Position numbers and translations under genes: made by a program. A stretch of DNA of 64,000 nucleotides, from the NCBI RefSeq assembly GCF_024346585.1, contig NZ_AP024523.1, positions 1,559,001-1,623,000 of the forward strand, read 5' to 3'. This DNA is from Streptococcus toyakuensis (GTDB taxonomy: Bacteria; Bacillota; Bacilli; Lactobacillales; Streptococcaceae). Shown here one piece after another: positions 8,067 through 18,370 of this stretch (the stretch's first letter is position 1; each line of letters starts with the position of its first letter). The notes beneath the pieces were generated by a model. It was not told where the DNA came from and did not search any database. It saw only the letters and a list, made by a program, of their open reading frames with translations.

Positions 8067-9903
8067 GATGGTCTCCTTCTGTTTGATAATCTACTCTTTC
8101 TTCCGCCACTTGAGCCAATTCCTCTTCTTCCTGCGGGTTCAACTTGTTTTGCACAGCCTCTGCAACAGCTCTAGGCACACCGACTTCGACAATCTCATCC
8201 ACACTTGCTTCCTTGATTTTAGTTAGAGACTTGAAATGCTTCATGAGATTTTGCTTGCGTTTAGATCCCAGGCCGTCAATGCCATCCAATTGTGATGAAA
8301 AGGAATTTTTGGAGCGCAGTTGGCGGTGGAAAGTAATGGCAAAGCGGTGGACCTCATCTTGAATACGTTGGAGCAGGAAAAATTCCTGAGAATTGCGAGA
8401 CAACTCCACCACCTCAAGCGGATCTCCAAAGAGCAATTCATGGGTTTGGTGCTTATCATTCTTTTGCAAACCTGCAATGGGGATATCCAAGCCTAGCTCC
8501 TCTTGGATGACTTGCTTGGCGATATTGACTTGACCTTGTCCCCCATCAATCACAATCAAATCTGGCGGAGTCAAACCGTCACGCTGTACTCGACCATAGC
8601 GTCTGCGAATGACTTCTCTCATACTGGCATAGTCGTCTGGCCCAACGACAGTCTTGATTTTATACTTACGATAATCCTTCTTACTTGGTTTGCCGTTGAC
8701 AAAGACCACCATGGCTGAAACAGGACTGGTCCCCATGATGTTGGAGTTATCGAAAGATTCGATACGAACTGGGGTTGGAATTTGAAGCAAGCGTCCTAGA
8801 TTTTCAATAGCCCCTTGGGTCTTTTCGACAGATTTCTCTAGCAGATTGAACTTCTGCTCTAGACTGACTCGAGCATTCTTTATAGCCAAATTGACCAGTT
8901 GCTTTTTCTCTCCACGCTGAGGCTTAAGAATCTTGGTGTCTACCAAAGCCTTGACAGCTTCTTCGTCAATATCCTGCGGAATCAGCACCTCATTAGGAAC
9001 TAGATGAGATTTTTCTTGATAAAATTGTCCTACATAGGTCAAGAAATCCTCATCCGGATCATTATAATAGGGAAAAAGATTGACATCGCGCTCAATGAGC
9101 TTGCCCTGACGGACAAAGAAAACCTGGACACACATCCATCCCTTGGCCACATAGTAGCCAAAGACATCACGGTTTTGGAGATCCTTGGCCATGACCCGTT
9201 GCTTGGTTCGAAGCGTTCCAATGGCCTGAATCAGGTCACGGTATTCCGCTGCACGTTCAAACTCCATACTTTGTGCTGCGGATGCCATCTTGCCCTTGAG
9301 GTCATCGATGATTTTGTCATCCTGTCCTTTTAAGAAGTCAGAAACCTCCTGAGCCATAGACTTGAAGTAGGCCTCATCCTTCTTACAGATAGTGTGGGCC
9401 ATACATTGACCGATATGGTAGTAAAAACAAACCTTAGACGGTGGATTCGTACACTTTCTAAAAGGGAAAATTCGATCCAGCAGCCGCTTGATTTCATTGG
9501 CTGCCCCCACATCTGGGTAAGGTCCAAAGTAGAGACCGCCGTCCTTCTTGACCTGACGGGTGATAATTAAACGAGGATAGCGCTCATTGGTGATTTTGAT
9601 GAAGGGATAGGACTTGTCATCCTTGAGCATGATATTGTATTTAGGCTTATTTTCCTTGATAAGATTGATTTCTAGGAGAAGTGCCTCAATATTGGACTCC
9701 GTAACGATAAATTCAAAATCTACAATTTCAGACACCAAGGCCTCTGTTTTGGTATCATGACTTCCACGGAAATAAGACCTCACGCGGTTACGCAGATTTT
9801 TAGCCTTTCCCACATAGATAATGGTGCCGTTTTTATCCTTGTGAATGTAGCAACCTGGGCTGGTCGGCAAGAGCTCTAGTTTTGATTTAATCAAGTTATT
9901 CAT
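8056..9903 (-). CDS. uvrC: Excinuclease ABC subunit C
   Basis: 615 residues, full length. UvrC makes both incisions in nucleotide excision repair together with UvrA and UvrB. Domains: N-terminal GIY-YIG nuclease ([19 protein letters not shown], about 17-35), a cysteine-containing segment [17 protein letters not shown] near 155, the UVR/UvrB-binding helix near 205, an RNase H-like nuclease ([14 protein letters not shown] near 385, [10 protein letters not shown] near 450), and C-terminal helix-hairpin-helix ([15 protein letters not shown]). The start ATG is only 6 bases from a TATAAT; see the promoter entry. The phosphoesterase overlaps its 3' end. Confidence 0.96.
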   Translation of the reverse strand: MNNLIKSKLELLPTSPGCYIHKDKNGTIIYVGKAKNLRNRVRSYFRGSHDTKTEALVSEIVDFEFIVTESNIEALLLEINLIKENKPKYNIMLKDDKSYPFIKITNERYPRLIITRQVKKDGGLYFGPYPDVGAANEIKRLLDRIFPFRKCTNPPSKVCFYYHIGQCMAHTICKKDEAYFKSMAQEVSDFLKGQDDKIIDDLKGKMASAAQSMEFERAAEYRDLIQAIGTLRTKQRVMAKDLQNRDVFGYYVAKGWMCVQVFFVRQGKLIERDVNLFPYYNDPDEDFLTYVGQFYQEKSHLVPNEVLIPQDIDEEAVKALVDTKILKPQRGEKKQLVNLAIKNARVSLEQKFNLLEKSVEKTQGAIENLGRLLQIPTPVRIESFDNSNIMGTSPVSAMVVFVNGKPSKKDYRKYKIKTVVGPDDYASMREVIRRRYGRVQRDGLTPPDLIVIDGGQGQVNIAKQVIQEELGLDIPIAGLQKNDKHQTHELLFGDPLEVVELSRNSQEFFLLQRIQDEVHRFAITFHRQLRSKNSFSSQLDGIDGLGSKRKQNLMKHFKSLTKIKEASVDEIVEVGVPRAVAEAVQNKLNPQEEEELAQVAEERVDYQTEGDHHEP

Positions 9904-9909
9904 AGTTCC

Positions 9910-9918
9910 ATTATAGCA
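9910..9918 (-). promoter_or_regulatory. uvrC extended -10, predicting a leaderless mRNA
   Basis: TGCTATAAT on the minus strand, a perfect extended -10, ends 6 bases before the uvrC ATG. Transcription would start at or next to the A of the ATG, and no Shine-Dalgarno sequence is present. The U-run of the upstream terminator directly abuts the TG. Confidence 0.6.
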
Positions 9919-9923
9919 AAAAA

Positions 9924-9945
9924 GTAGGGAAAGATTGTTCCCTAC
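9924..9945 (-). terminator. Terminator after the zinc protease gene
   Basis: 8-bp perfect arms GTAGGGAA/TTCCCTAC with a 6-base loop, then TTTTTT on the minus strand. The upstream arm contains the stop codon of the protease gene. Confidence 0.85.
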
Positions 9946-10643
9946 TCACTAGTCTCATATATTTTTCGAAGGTTTGCAACATCCACTTCCTGAATACCAT
10001 AAAAGGAACCCGCAGGTTGCATGACAGACTTTTCATCTGTATGGTCCAAGCCAATCGCATGCCCCAACTCATGTTCTGCCGTATGGACAATGCGCTCATA
10101 GGAATAGCCATAGTCTGGATTGGACAGATAATAGTGATTCAACCGCACCGTGACAGACAAGAATTGCCCCGTCAAGAGATTGGTCTGACTTTCCGCTTCT
10201 CCTGCCACAGGAGTACCTCCGTCATTCATCTCCGTAGCCAAGATATCTGCCTTGCTGGACTCAGTCACAAGTTCAAAATGAAAGGCACCGGTTTGATTCC
10301 AGTTCTGAATTGCTTCTAAATATGCCTCTTGAAAGCGTGAATCCATCTGCGGATCCAAGTAAATACGAGCAGAAGCCTGTGGCCATCTTCCTTCAGAATG
10401 CTGGTGGTTATCTGTCTGGTTCAACTTAGGCAGTTGCCCTGTTCTTTCCCATTGGTCGATACTTTGTTGACCAATTTTTACTGACCGTTCTGCTTGCTTC
10501 AGCGCCCCTTGAAAATCCCCGTTCAGATACCAGAGAAATCCAAAAGCAAGAGTACATAAAAGCAAAACAATCCAAACCAGACGCCAAAACAAACGCCAAA
10601 TAAAATAAAAGAAAGCCCCTATCAAACGAAAAAGCCAACGCAT
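9942..10643 (-). CDS. Membrane-anchored matrixin-like zinc protease
   Basis: 233 residues. The first 45 are a positively charged start plus one strong membrane segment (aromatic, Trp/Phe/Leu-rich), so the catalytic part faces outside. The metzincin motif [11 protein letters not shown] supplies three zinc ligands and the catalytic Glu near residue 200; SVMQPAG downstream acts as a Met-turn. Short for a matrixin, and with no recognisable propeptide. The start at 10643 follows GGTGGAGAG; an upstream in-frame start at 10664 is less likely. Substrate unknown. It lies next to murM/murN, so a wall or surface role is possible but only inferred. Confidence 0.75.
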   Translation of the reverse strand: MRWLFRLIGAFFYFIWRLFWRLVWIVLLLCTLAFGFLWYLNGDFQGALKQAERSVKIGQQSIDQWERTGQLPKLNQTDNHQHSEGRWPQASARIYLDPQMDSRFQEAYLEAIQNWNQTGAFHFELVTESSKADILATEMNDGGTPVAGEAESQTNLLTGQFLSVTVRLNHYYLSNPDYGYSYERIVHTAEHELGHAIGLDHTDEKSVMQPAGSFYGIQEVDVANLRKIYETSE

Positions 10644-10721
10644 ATCTCTCCACCTTTCTAGCAAATAAAGTCTATTTTACTAAAACAAGCTGAAAGAAAG
10701 CTAAATACTGGCTTTTTCATC

Positions 10722-11954
10722 TTAACGTCCTACTATTTTTTTGAATAACTGAATAGCTTTGTATTTTAAAGGCGATGGATGATAACGGAAAGTTCCTGCT
10801 TTACGTACAATATAGCCATTAAAATTTTGTTTAAAACGCAAAACACCATCACTACCATCAAAAATCCCTTGAATGCCTAGGAAGTTGTATTTAGGTATTC
10901 CACGTTTTATGCTTTCCAACATAACATATTTTTGAAGCAGTGCAGGGGCATAAAACTTATTAAACTCAGTGTAAGAACCACTAAAGAGATAAGTCGTTTC
11001 CTGAGGCATATAAACAAATAAACTCCCGGCTAAAACAATATCTTCTTCTCCATATTTTTCAATCAAGTCTCGCGCTTCTGCTTTTCGAACTTCAAACGTT
11101 TCAAATTGACTAGAATATTCTCTCAGTTGATTTTGTTTTTTCTCAGAATGAGGATTTTTACTCAAATCAAGTCGCAACTTGCCCAAGATTTCTTCTAGTT
11201 TACTTTGTTCACCTTGCAATTTGCTCATATAGTCCGAAAAATTTAAGCTTGCTATGAGAAACTCAGCTTGTTCTCCAAAAACATCATAAAAATGCTCATA
11301 ATATTCTAAACTTTTATCACTATATTCTCTACGTTCAGAGGTTTCTTTTGTGATGTTCTTAAAAATCGATAGTTCTTCACGTTTTAACTTTTTCAACCGA
11401 ATGCCAAAGGTTTCAGCCTTTTTCACCAAGGGTTTCCCTTTTTTGCTAAAACTTTTAAGCAAATTCTTTTCAGTTAATTCAGTCAAATCTTTATAGTATA
11501 ACCAATCCGGCTCTCCACCTGGATAACCTGTCGTCAAGCCATCAAATTGATAACCTAAATCAGTTAAACCATGAATGATATTTTTTTTCTCAGCATCTAT
11601 TGGATTACCTTGGCTATCAAAAGTTTGATAAGTTTCATAAGGTTTTACAAACAACTCTAATACACCATTTTGCTTGGCATATTCTTTTAACTCCGCATAA
11701 AAAACTGGAAGAGCATCTTGTTGGGTATAAATCGGCCCCGAATTGATCTCCATATGCAGACCACCCAGCATGGGCAAGCTATAAACCAGAGCTGCAACTT
11801 GAATCTCTCCTTCTTGTTTCAAAGCAAGATAAACAATTCGAGCCCCTCTTTTTTCTAGCAAATCCCCCATCTGGACAGATTGCATAAAGGAACGAGAAGA
11901 AACCTGATCAGAATAAGCCTGAAACTCTTCTTTCGTGAGTGTAATTAGTGCCAT
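10722..11954 (-). CDS. murN: MurN, second-position aminoacyltransferase for peptidoglycan branching
   Basis: 410 residues, the pneumococcal MurN length. FemABX family: two GNAT-like subdomains plus a helical arm (about 230-300, rich in Glu, Lys and Leu). MurN adds the second residue (L-Ala) of the dipeptide branch on the stem-peptide lysine, using alanyl-tRNA at the inner membrane face. C-terminal motifs YNFLGIQGIFDGSDGVLRFKQNF are conserved in Fem proteins. It starts 4 bases after the murM stop. Branched muropeptides support beta-lactam resistance in this group. Confidence 0.93.
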   Translation of the reverse strand: MALITLTKEEFQAYSDQVSSRSFMQSVQMGDLLEKRGARIVYLALKQEGEIQVAALVYSLPMLGGLHMEINSGPIYTQQDALPVFYAELKEYAKQNGVLELFVKPYETYQTFDSQGNPIDAEKKNIIHGLTDLGYQFDGLTTGYPGGEPDWLYYKDLTELTEKNLLKSFSKKGKPLVKKAETFGIRLKKLKREELSIFKNITKETSERREYSDKSLEYYEHFYDVFGEQAEFLIASLNFSDYMSKLQGEQSKLEEILGKLRLDLSKNPHSEKKQNQLREYSSQFETFEVRKAEARDLIEKYGEEDIVLAGSLFVYMPQETTYLFSGSYTEFNKFYAPALLQKYVMLESIKRGIPKYNFLGIQGIFDGSDGVLRFKQNFNGYIVRKAGTFRYHPSPLKYKAIQLFKKIVGR

Positions 11955-11958
11955 ATAC

Positions 11959-13179
11959 TTACTTTCTATGTTTTTTTCTTAATGTTTTACGGAAATCAAG
12001 AGCAAGTCTTAACAGAGGATAGAGAGGATGGGTAGGTATTGTAAATTCACCCAAGTATTCTTCAATCGTTGGATTAAATTTTTCCTTAAAATGATAAAGT
12101 CCACCATTGAGAGAGTTTTCAACACCACCTAAATTTTGCCAGACCATACCTCGCTCAAAGGCATAGCGAGCCGTTTCATACCAAGTTAAAATCGGAGCAT
12201 TGTAACGTTTAAAAGCATCATCCATACCAGCATATAGATTGACAGAGGTAGTACCAAATTCCAAACTCAAAGTAGCCGCTAAGGGAACTCTCGCTTGACC
12301 TGCATCTATATATTCCTGCAGGAAAGTCAATTCCTCTAACAAACGTTCTTTTTCCTTCTTCTGCGCTTCTACTTTTGAAGTGCGAGTCGACTCAGTAAAG
12401 GTCTCTTCCAAGGCTCTATTTTTCGCCAACTGTTCTTCTAATTCTTGCGAACGTTTAGAGACATCCAAGGTTGCCAAGGTGATGTAGGCCTTGTCCTTAA
12501 AATTATCTAACAATTTTTTATAATAGGCTTCATTCCTCAAATGAATCTCTTTCCGCTTCTCGGTTTTTTTCATCAAAAAGGAAAAAGACTCCAATAATTC
12601 AGTTCCGCCAAATTGAATCTCTACCCCCTTATTCCGTGCTGTTCGAATAGCCTGTTTTGTTGATTTAGAAAGTTTATCTTCTTCAAAATTTTCTTTATAT
12701 ATTTTCGCCTGAATACGAGGCTGAATGGTGTCATCCATTTCGGTTGTCCGCCCAGACCACTTCACTCCTAATTGCCCTAAAATCTCAACAATAGAAAGTT
12801 TTTCAGGATATTCTGTTTTATCTTGATTAACCAAATGTTGAGATAGACAAATACTTGGATCGAAAGTCACAAAAACCGCTCTCTTACTGCGAGCATAAGA
12901 CTTAATGGACTGAATGACAAAACTCAAAAGTTCCGTATCCCCATAATCCAATATAGGTCCTCTTGGGATGTAAAACATTTTATAGCCTAGCGGAAGAGTT
13001 CTAATCAAAATACTAGCTGTCGCCAGTAATTTTTCTTCCCTGTAAACACCAAACTTCTCATGTTCCCAGTCAGACTTCACTTCTTCCCAAGCACTACTTT
13101 GTAATACATTGCCTAATTCATGGTCTTTGACAAACTGATCATATTCTAATGCGGGAATGCCAATTTGATAACGGTACAT
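11959..13179 (-). CDS. murM: MurM, first-position aminoacyltransferase for peptidoglycan branching
   Basis: 406 residues as in pneumococcus. It transfers Ser or Ala from tRNA to the epsilon-amine of lysine in lipid II, starting the branch. FemX fold: PRGPILDYGD near 85, SKSTKQAIRTARNKG near 162, a coiled-coil arm near 235-290 (RSQELEEQLAKNRALEE), and the Fem signature NLGGVENSLNGGLYHFKEKF near 355. Alleles of this gene are mosaic and exchanged between S. mitis and S. pneumoniae, but mosaicism cannot be judged from one copy. First gene of the murMN pair; GGAGG lies upstream. Confidence 0.93.
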   Translation of the reverse strand: MYRYQIGIPALEYDQFVKDHELGNVLQSSAWEEVKSDWEHEKFGVYREEKLLATASILIRTLPLGYKMFYIPRGPILDYGDTELLSFVIQSIKSYARSKRAVFVTFDPSICLSQHLVNQDKTEYPEKLSIVEILGQLGVKWSGRTTEMDDTIQPRIQAKIYKENFEEDKLSKSTKQAIRTARNKGVEIQFGGTELLESFSFLMKKTEKRKEIHLRNEAYYKKLLDNFKDKAYITLATLDVSKRSQELEEQLAKNRALEETFTESTRTSKVEAQKKEKERLLEELTFLQEYIDAGQARVPLAATLSLEFGTTSVNLYAGMDDAFKRYNAPILTWYETARYAFERGMVWQNLGGVENSLNGGLYHFKEKFNPTIEEYLGEFTIPTHPLYPLLRLALDFRKTLRKKHRK

Positions 13180-13290
13180 TTCCTACTCTCTTTCCTCCAG
13201 TATCTTATTACTATTCTACTACTTTCGTTTGAAAAGTCTAGTGAAAACATATTTTATTTTAGTCCTACTCCCCCTATGCTGAAGTTCAAA

Positions 13291-14070
13291 CTAAGTCAAT
13301 CTCTCTTCTAATTTGAAATCAATCGGTAGGGTTGCTAAAAAACGTTCCAATTGTTTTTCCCAATAATACCACTCGTGAGTTCCAGCGCTATGGCTATAGG
13401 TCACATCAAAACCTAGTTTTTTGAGATTTTTCACTGCGAGATTATTGGCTTCATACAAGAAATCCTGCTCGCCACACCAAGCCCAGAGCTTGGTCTTTTT
13501 ATCCGATTTTTTAGCCAGACTTTCAAGAGAATAGGGGCTAGCTGTCCAATCTTTAATCTCCCCAAACACACCTCTCCAATAAGCCGGTGTTCCCAAATCT
13601 TGGCTTTCAGGAGAAAAATCTTGAAAGCTAAGAGCACCTGAAAAACTAGCTGCATGAGAAAAACAATTTGTAGCAAGAGCCAATTTGAAACAGCCATAGC
13701 CTCCCATAGAGAGACCAGCGATAAAGGTCTTTTCACGCTTGCTAGTCATGTTAGGGAAGAAGCGTTTTAAAACCTCTGGCAATTCCTCTGCTAGAGCTGT
13801 GTAATAGTCAAAACCATATTGGGTATCGGTGTACCAACCGTTGCTGGTATTAGGCATGACAACGATGAGATTGGTTCCTCGAAGCAAGCGTTCTACATTG
13901 GTCCGCTTGAGCCAGCTATTATGGTTGCCAGACATCCCATGCAAGAGGTACAAGACGGGAATATCTTTACAATCTGGTTCTTCCACTCGATTGGCATCGG
14001 GGTAAAGAACATTCACTCCCCACTCCATATCCAAAACTTGTGAGTAATACTCGATTTTCATTACTGCCAT
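13291..14070 (-). CDS. estA: Tributyrin esterase EstA
   Basis: 259 residues, alpha/beta hydrolase. The nucleophile elbow GLSMGGYG is near residue 122, the oxyanion segment [12 protein letters not shown] near 44, the catalytic Asp probably near GEQDFLYEA, and His in [12 protein letters not shown] near 235. It matches the streptococcal EstA short-chain esterase, which acts on acyl esters and may deacetylate host glycans. No signal peptide. Separately transcribed downstream of the RNase J2 terminator. Confidence 0.92.
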   Translation of the reverse strand: MAVMKIEYYSQVLDMEWGVNVLYPDANRVEEPDCKDIPVLYLLHGMSGNHNSWLKRTNVERLLRGTNLIVVMPNTSNGWYTDTQYGFDYYTALAEELPEVLKRFFPNMTSKREKTFIAGLSMGGYGCFKLALATNCFSHAASFSGALSFQDFSPESQDLGTPAYWRGVFGEIKDWTASPYSLESLAKKSDKKTKLWAWCGEQDFLYEANNLAVKNLKKLGFDVTYSHSAGTHEWYYWEKQLERFLATLPIDFKLEERLT

Positions 14071-14097
14071 AATTTTTCCTCTATTTTTCTATAAGAA

Positions 14098-14116
14098 AAA
14101 GCCGAAACTCGACTTT
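14098..14116 (-). terminator. Terminator after rnjB
   Basis: On the minus strand AAAGTCGA, a short loop, then TCGGCTTTTT (one G-U pair), running into TTTTTCTT. It lies 20 bases past the RNase J2 stop. Confidence 0.65.
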
Positions 14117-14136
14117 CTCCCTGTTTATTTCAACGA

Positions 14137-15798
14137 TTATTTTGCTTCCATGACTACTGGTAAAATAGCTGGACGACGTTTGGTTTGGTCAAAGAGATAC
14201 TTGGTAAGATTATCACGAACCTTCCCTTTAAGGTCTGCCCAGTCAAAGTCATCTCCTTGAAGATAGTCTTCTACCGTTTGATTAATCAATTCTGAACTTT
14301 CACGGAGAATATCGCGACTCTTCTTGAGATAAACAAATCCACGCGTGTGAACACGAGCCTTGGCCACAATTTTCTTCTCACGTCGGTTAACTGTAATTGC
14401 GACGATGAAAATGCCATCCTCTGACAAGACCTTACGATCACGAAGAACCACATTTCCAACATCACCGATAGCATTCCCGTCAATCAAGACATCCCCTGCT
14501 GAAACTGCGCCAGCCGGGACAAAGTCCCCATTCTCATAAGCCATGCTGGTTCCCTTTTTAGGGATGAAAATGCGTTCTGGCAACATACCTACTGCCATAG
14601 CAGCCTTAGCATGGGCATCCAACTCGCGGTATTCCCCTTGAATTGGGAAGAGATACTTAGGTTGCAAGAGATTGATCATCAACTGCAAATCACGCGCATT
14701 TCCGTGCCCTGATACATGTAAACTTTGGGTAATCAATTTGACAACCCCTCCTGCCTGATAAATCATATTTTCCACACGCGCAACGAAGGCTTCTTTAGCA
14801 ATAGACGGAGCCGTAGCAATATAGACCAGGTCCCCATCCTTGATTTCTACATAACGATGGCGACCAATCGACATCTTACGAAGTCCATTGATAGGTTCAC
14901 CCATACGACCTGTCTCAAGAATAATCAACTCATGGTCTTCAAAGCGAGACATATCTTTCGGCTTAATCAAGAGAATTTCGTTGGCTAAAGACAACTTCTT
15001 GAGACGAATCGCTGTGCGGACGATATTTTCAATATCAAATCCTGTCAAGACGATACGTCGACCTGTTTTATCCGCAGCGTCAAAAATCTGCTGGATACGA
15101 GAAAGGTTACTGGAAACAGCTGCAACGATGATACGACCTTCCCAGTCAGCAATGGTTTGGGTAATTTCATCTCTAACTTCACTTTCACTAGCCACCTGAA
15201 TATTGCTGTCCGCATTGGCCGAATCACTGAGGAGAGCCAGGACGCCGTCACGACCGATTTCTGCCAAACGAGCGAAGTCTGTCGCATAGGATTCACTAGC
15301 TGTCTGGTCAAATTTGAAGTCACCTGTATAAACGATGCTACCTTCAGCTGTCTTCAAGACAATTCCCAGGCTCTCTGGAACGGAGTAAGTCGTAGGGAAG
15401 AAGGAAACCACTGTCCCACCAAAATCAATCTCCGTATCTTCATCAATAACATGAAAATCATTAAATTTCTTGACTGCGTCATTTCCTTTGACAAAGAGTT
15501 TGGCCAACTCAATGGTCAACTCAGAGCCAAATACAGGTACCTTGGCTTCAGCCAAGAGATAAGGCAGAGCACCAATAGCATCTGCATGTCCGTGAGTTAA
15601 AAATACCCCAGCAATTCGATCTTTATTTTCAAAAAGGTAGTCCATCTTTGGAATCACCACATCGACCCCTAATTGTTCATTTTCGGGATATTTTAACCCT
15701 GCATTCAAAACAAAAATGGACTCTCCAATTTCAGCAATGTACATATTTTTCCCATTTTCACGTACACCACCAAGTGTTGTTAAACTAATATTACTCAT
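14137..15798 (-). CDS. rnjB: Ribonuclease J2
   Basis: 553 residues. Metallo-beta-lactamase/beta-CASP ribonuclease. The metal motif reads HGHADA near residue 72 instead of the canonical HxHxDH, so a metal-ligand His is replaced by Ala. This is typical of J2, the weak or non-catalytic partner of RNase J1. Other motifs present are YTGDFKFD near 178, the beta-CASP region, and HVSGHGNARD near 370. With J1 it takes part in mRNA decay and processing. A -35/-10 pair lies upstream and a terminator follows. Confidence 0.9.
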   Translation of the reverse strand: MSNISLTTLGGVRENGKNMYIAEIGESIFVLNAGLKYPENEQLGVDVVIPKMDYLFENKDRIAGVFLTHGHADAIGALPYLLAEAKVPVFGSELTIELAKLFVKGNDAVKKFNDFHVIDEDTEIDFGGTVVSFFPTTYSVPESLGIVLKTAEGSIVYTGDFKFDQTASESYATDFARLAEIGRDGVLALLSDSANADSNIQVASESEVRDEITQTIADWEGRIIVAAVSSNLSRIQQIFDAADKTGRRIVLTGFDIENIVRTAIRLKKLSLANEILLIKPKDMSRFEDHELIILETGRMGEPINGLRKMSIGRHRYVEIKDGDLVYIATAPSIAKEAFVARVENMIYQAGGVVKLITQSLHVSGHGNARDLQLMINLLQPKYLFPIQGEYRELDAHAKAAMAVGMLPERIFIPKKGTSMAYENGDFVPAGAVSAGDVLIDGNAIGDVGNVVLRDRKVLSEDGIFIVAITVNRREKKIVAKARVHTRGFVYLKKSRDILRESSELINQTVEDYLQGDDFDWADLKGKVRDNLTKYLFDQTKRRPAILPVVMEAK

Positions 15799-15891
15799 TT
15801 TTCCTCCAAAATCTTAGTTTATCTTGATTATAGGGTTGCTTACCCTCTTATTCTAAAAGCACTATTACTGTTAGCCGAATCTTTTCCTACC

Positions 15892-15919
15892 ATTATACCA
15901 TTTTTTTGATGATTTTCAA
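15892..15919 (-). promoter_or_regulatory. rnjB promoter
   Basis: On the minus strand TTGAAA, 16 bases, TATAAT, with TGG immediately before the -10. It lies about 95 bases upstream of the start. Confidence 0.65.
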
Positions 15920-15939
15920 AATGAAGATTTGTTTTCAAA

Positions 15940-15963
15940 AAAGAGCTGGTTGCCCAACTCTTT
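15940..15963 (-). terminator. recJ terminator
   Basis: On the minus strand AAAGAGTTGG, loop GCAA, CCAGCTCTTT, then a U-run. Confidence 0.75.
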
Positions 15964-15971
15964 CCTAACTT

Positions 15972-18206
15972 CTACTCTTTTTCCATCAAAAAATCATAAA
16001 TTTCTTGCACGGTACCCAGGGCCATCATTTCTTGGTCTTTGACAGTTTGTTTGAGATTTTGATAAATCTGACTTTCTCCTATCTCTCGCTTTGGCGCTTC
16101 TTTATTGACTGTCATGACCCCATCTTTGATGGTCACAAAGCCTAGTTCTTCAAATACTTGAATCATCTTGACCAGCAAGATTTGTTGAATATTGAGATAA
16201 GTAGCCAAATCCTTCAGTTTATAGCGAATATCAAACTCTGGGAACTGGTAGATGGTTTTGTACAATTTTGCAAACTGCTCTCTAGTCCCATAGCCTGTTA
16301 GATAGTAGACCTTATCAATATCATTCTTGAAATAGACAGCAGAGAAATTCTGTTCCTGAAAAATGGTCTTCAGCTGAGTAATATCCTCAGGAATGGTTTT
16401 TACGACAATAGCTTCACTAGCCGCAAGATTTGGTAGTTCTACAGCAAAATCCAAGACTGGAACTCCTTCTGGCAAGACTGCATTCTTCCCACGGATGTTA
16501 AAGAGTTGAACACCCTCCACACGCGCATCCACCATCATCAACTGCAGGGCAGTTTGGCCATTCCATTGGTTGACAGACAATTTGACTGCCAGCTCTAGAT
16601 TCTTGGTTTGAGAAAACTCTGTCGCCCATCTGCCTTGGCCGAAGGCCACCACTTCAAAACTCGCCTCACCTTTGGAAATTTTCAGCTTGAGATGGGCATT
16701 TCCTGCTCCCATAGTACGAGCACTTTCGACCTGAAAATCCTTGATATAAAAGATAGGTTTCTGATTGTCCATTCCAAAAGGTGCCAAGCGCTCAAAGTTC
16801 TTGACTGTTTCAAGACTCAAAGTCTCCAAATCCAACTCTTCATCTAGGTTTAACTTATTCTTGCCAGCAGCATCTGCACCTTTTTCACGGACATAGTCTT
16901 CCAAGACCTGAGATAAATCTGAGAGTTTCTCAACTTCCAGCGTCATACCCGCTGCACCAGCATGGCCACCAAAGGCGATGAAGAGGTCGCGATGGGGATC
17001 TAGGGCTTCAAAAATATCGACCGCTTCCACACTACGGGCACTACCCTTGGCACGACCGTCCTCTATATTGAGAACGATGACTGTCTGCCCTAGTTCTTCC
17101 AATAAACGACCAGCGACAATACCCAGAACCCCAGGATTCCAACCTTCCTTGGCCAAGACTTGGACCTTCTTCTCAGAATCCACCATAGTCTTAGCTTCTT
17201 CATAGATAGACTGAACGATTTCCTTGCGCTCTTCGTTTTTCTGATGAATCATGAGAGCAATCTCATGCGCTTCCTCATCATCAAACCCAGTCAACAAATC
17301 AATGGCAGGATTGGGATCATCCAAGCGACCCAAGGCATTCAAACGAGGGGCAATCTGGAAACCAACCGTTTCTTCTGTTACTTCGTCGGCGGCAATCCCA
17401 GCCATGTCTAGCATTTCTTGTAGACCAATGCGCTGAGTATGTCCCAACATTTCCAGACCATATTGAACTAGAATGCGGTTCTCATCTGTCAAACTCACCA
17501 TATCAGCAATGGTACCAATAGCGACCAAATCAAGCAATTCCACTTGTACTTCTTCTAACAGGGCACAAGCCAGCTTGAAAGCCACTCCACAACCAGCCAA
17601 ATATTTGAAAGGATAGTTCGCATCCGGATGTTCAGGATGGACAATGGCATAGGCATCAGGCAAGGTTTCAGGCATGGAATGGTGGTCAGTCACAATGACA
17701 TCTACTCCCATAGACTGGGCCAATTCAATAGCCTCATGACCAGCAACCCCATTGTCCACCGTCACAATCAAAGAAATCCCTTCTTGCTCGATAAAGTATT
17801 TATAGACACTAGCATTTGGACCATAGCCATCAGTAAAACGATTGGGCAAGTAAACACGGCACTCAGCGCCAAGCTGTTCCAAACTTTCCTTCACAATAGA
17901 AGCCGAAGTCATTCCATCCGCATCGTAATCTCCATAAATGAGGATATTTTCCCCTTCTTCAATGGCCTGACGAATCCGTCCCACTGCCTTGTCCATATCA
18001 TGGAGCAGATAAGGGTCGTGCAAGTCCTCCAAGGAAGGTTCTAAAAACTTCTTCAGACTTTCTTGGTCCTGAATCCCTCTCTCAAATAATAACCGAGCCA
18101 CCTCAGGAGCCAGTCCAGCCTTCTTGGCTATCTTTGTAAAATTCGCATCTTCAACCTGCGGGGCAAACTGCCATTCATAAGTAGGTGTTATCAAAAAGAC
18201 ATCCAC
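15972..18206 (-). CDS. recJ: Single-strand-specific 5'-3' exonuclease RecJ
   Basis: 744 codons. DHH-family nuclease for recombination and mismatch repair. Motifs: GDYDADGMTS near 91 (metal), TDHHSMPE near 158 (the DHH), a further Asp in VAIGTIADMVSL, and DHHA1 with GGHAGAAGMTLE near 415. The C-terminal ~220 residues are a Firmicute extension. The start codon is GTG at 18204-18206 with AGAAAG just upstream; there is no in-frame ATG nearby, and a TTG four codons in is an alternative start. Confidence 0.92.
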   Translation of the reverse strand: MDVFLITPTYEWQFAPQVEDANFTKIAKKAGLAPEVARLLFERGIQDQESLKKFLEPSLEDLHDPYLLHDMDKAVGRIRQAIEEGENILIYGDYDADGMTSASIVKESLEQLGAECRVYLPNRFTDGYGPNASVYKYFIEQEGISLIVTVDNGVAGHEAIELAQSMGVDVIVTDHHSMPETLPDAYAIVHPEHPDANYPFKYLAGCGVAFKLACALLEEVQVELLDLVAIGTIADMVSLTDENRILVQYGLEMLGHTQRIGLQEMLDMAGIAADEVTEETVGFQIAPRLNALGRLDDPNPAIDLLTGFDDEEAHEIALMIHQKNEERKEIVQSIYEEAKTMVDSEKKVQVLAKEGWNPGVLGIVAGRLLEELGQTVIVLNIEDGRAKGSARSVEAVDIFEALDPHRDLFIAFGGHAGAAGMTLEVEKLSDLSQVLEDYVREKGADAAGKNKLNLDEELDLETLSLETVKNFERLAPFGMDNQKPIFYIKDFQVESARTMGAGNAHLKLKISKGEASFEVVAFGQGRWATEFSQTKNLELAVKLSVNQWNGQTALQLMMVDARVEGVQLFNIRGKNAVLPEGVPVLDFAVELPNLAASEAIVVKTIPEDITQLKTIFQEQNFSAVYFKNDIDKVYYLTGYGTREQFAKLYKTIYQFPEFDIRYKLKDLATYLNIQQILLVKMIQVFEELGFVTIKDGVMTVNKEAPKREIGESQIYQNLKQTVKDQEMMALGTVQEIYDFLMEKE

Positions 18207-18230
18207 TCTTTCTAAGAATTCTATTGCTTC

Positions 18231-18239
18231 ATTATAACA
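18231..18239 (-). promoter_or_regulatory. recJ extended -10
   Basis: TGTTATAAT on the minus strand, about 25 bases before the recJ start, so the leader is short. Confidence 0.55.
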
Positions 18240-18307
18240 TGATTTAGACGTTTTCTCTATCCAGATTGCTTTTTTATAAAATTTTAGTGAATTTTTTCAG
18301 ATATGAT

Positions 18308-18336
18308 TTGACAAGGCAATTCTTTTGGTGTAGAAT
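18308..18336 (+). promoter_or_regulatory. Promoter of amino-acid ABC operon
   Basis: TTGACA at 18308-18313, 17 bases, TAGAAT at 18331-18336: near-consensus. AAAGGAG precedes the first ATG. Two short TCTAACAC/GTGTTATA-like arms follow the -10 but no clear operator is seen. Confidence 0.8.
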
Positions 18337-18370
18337 CGTGTTATAAAATCTAACACAAAGGAGATTCTTT

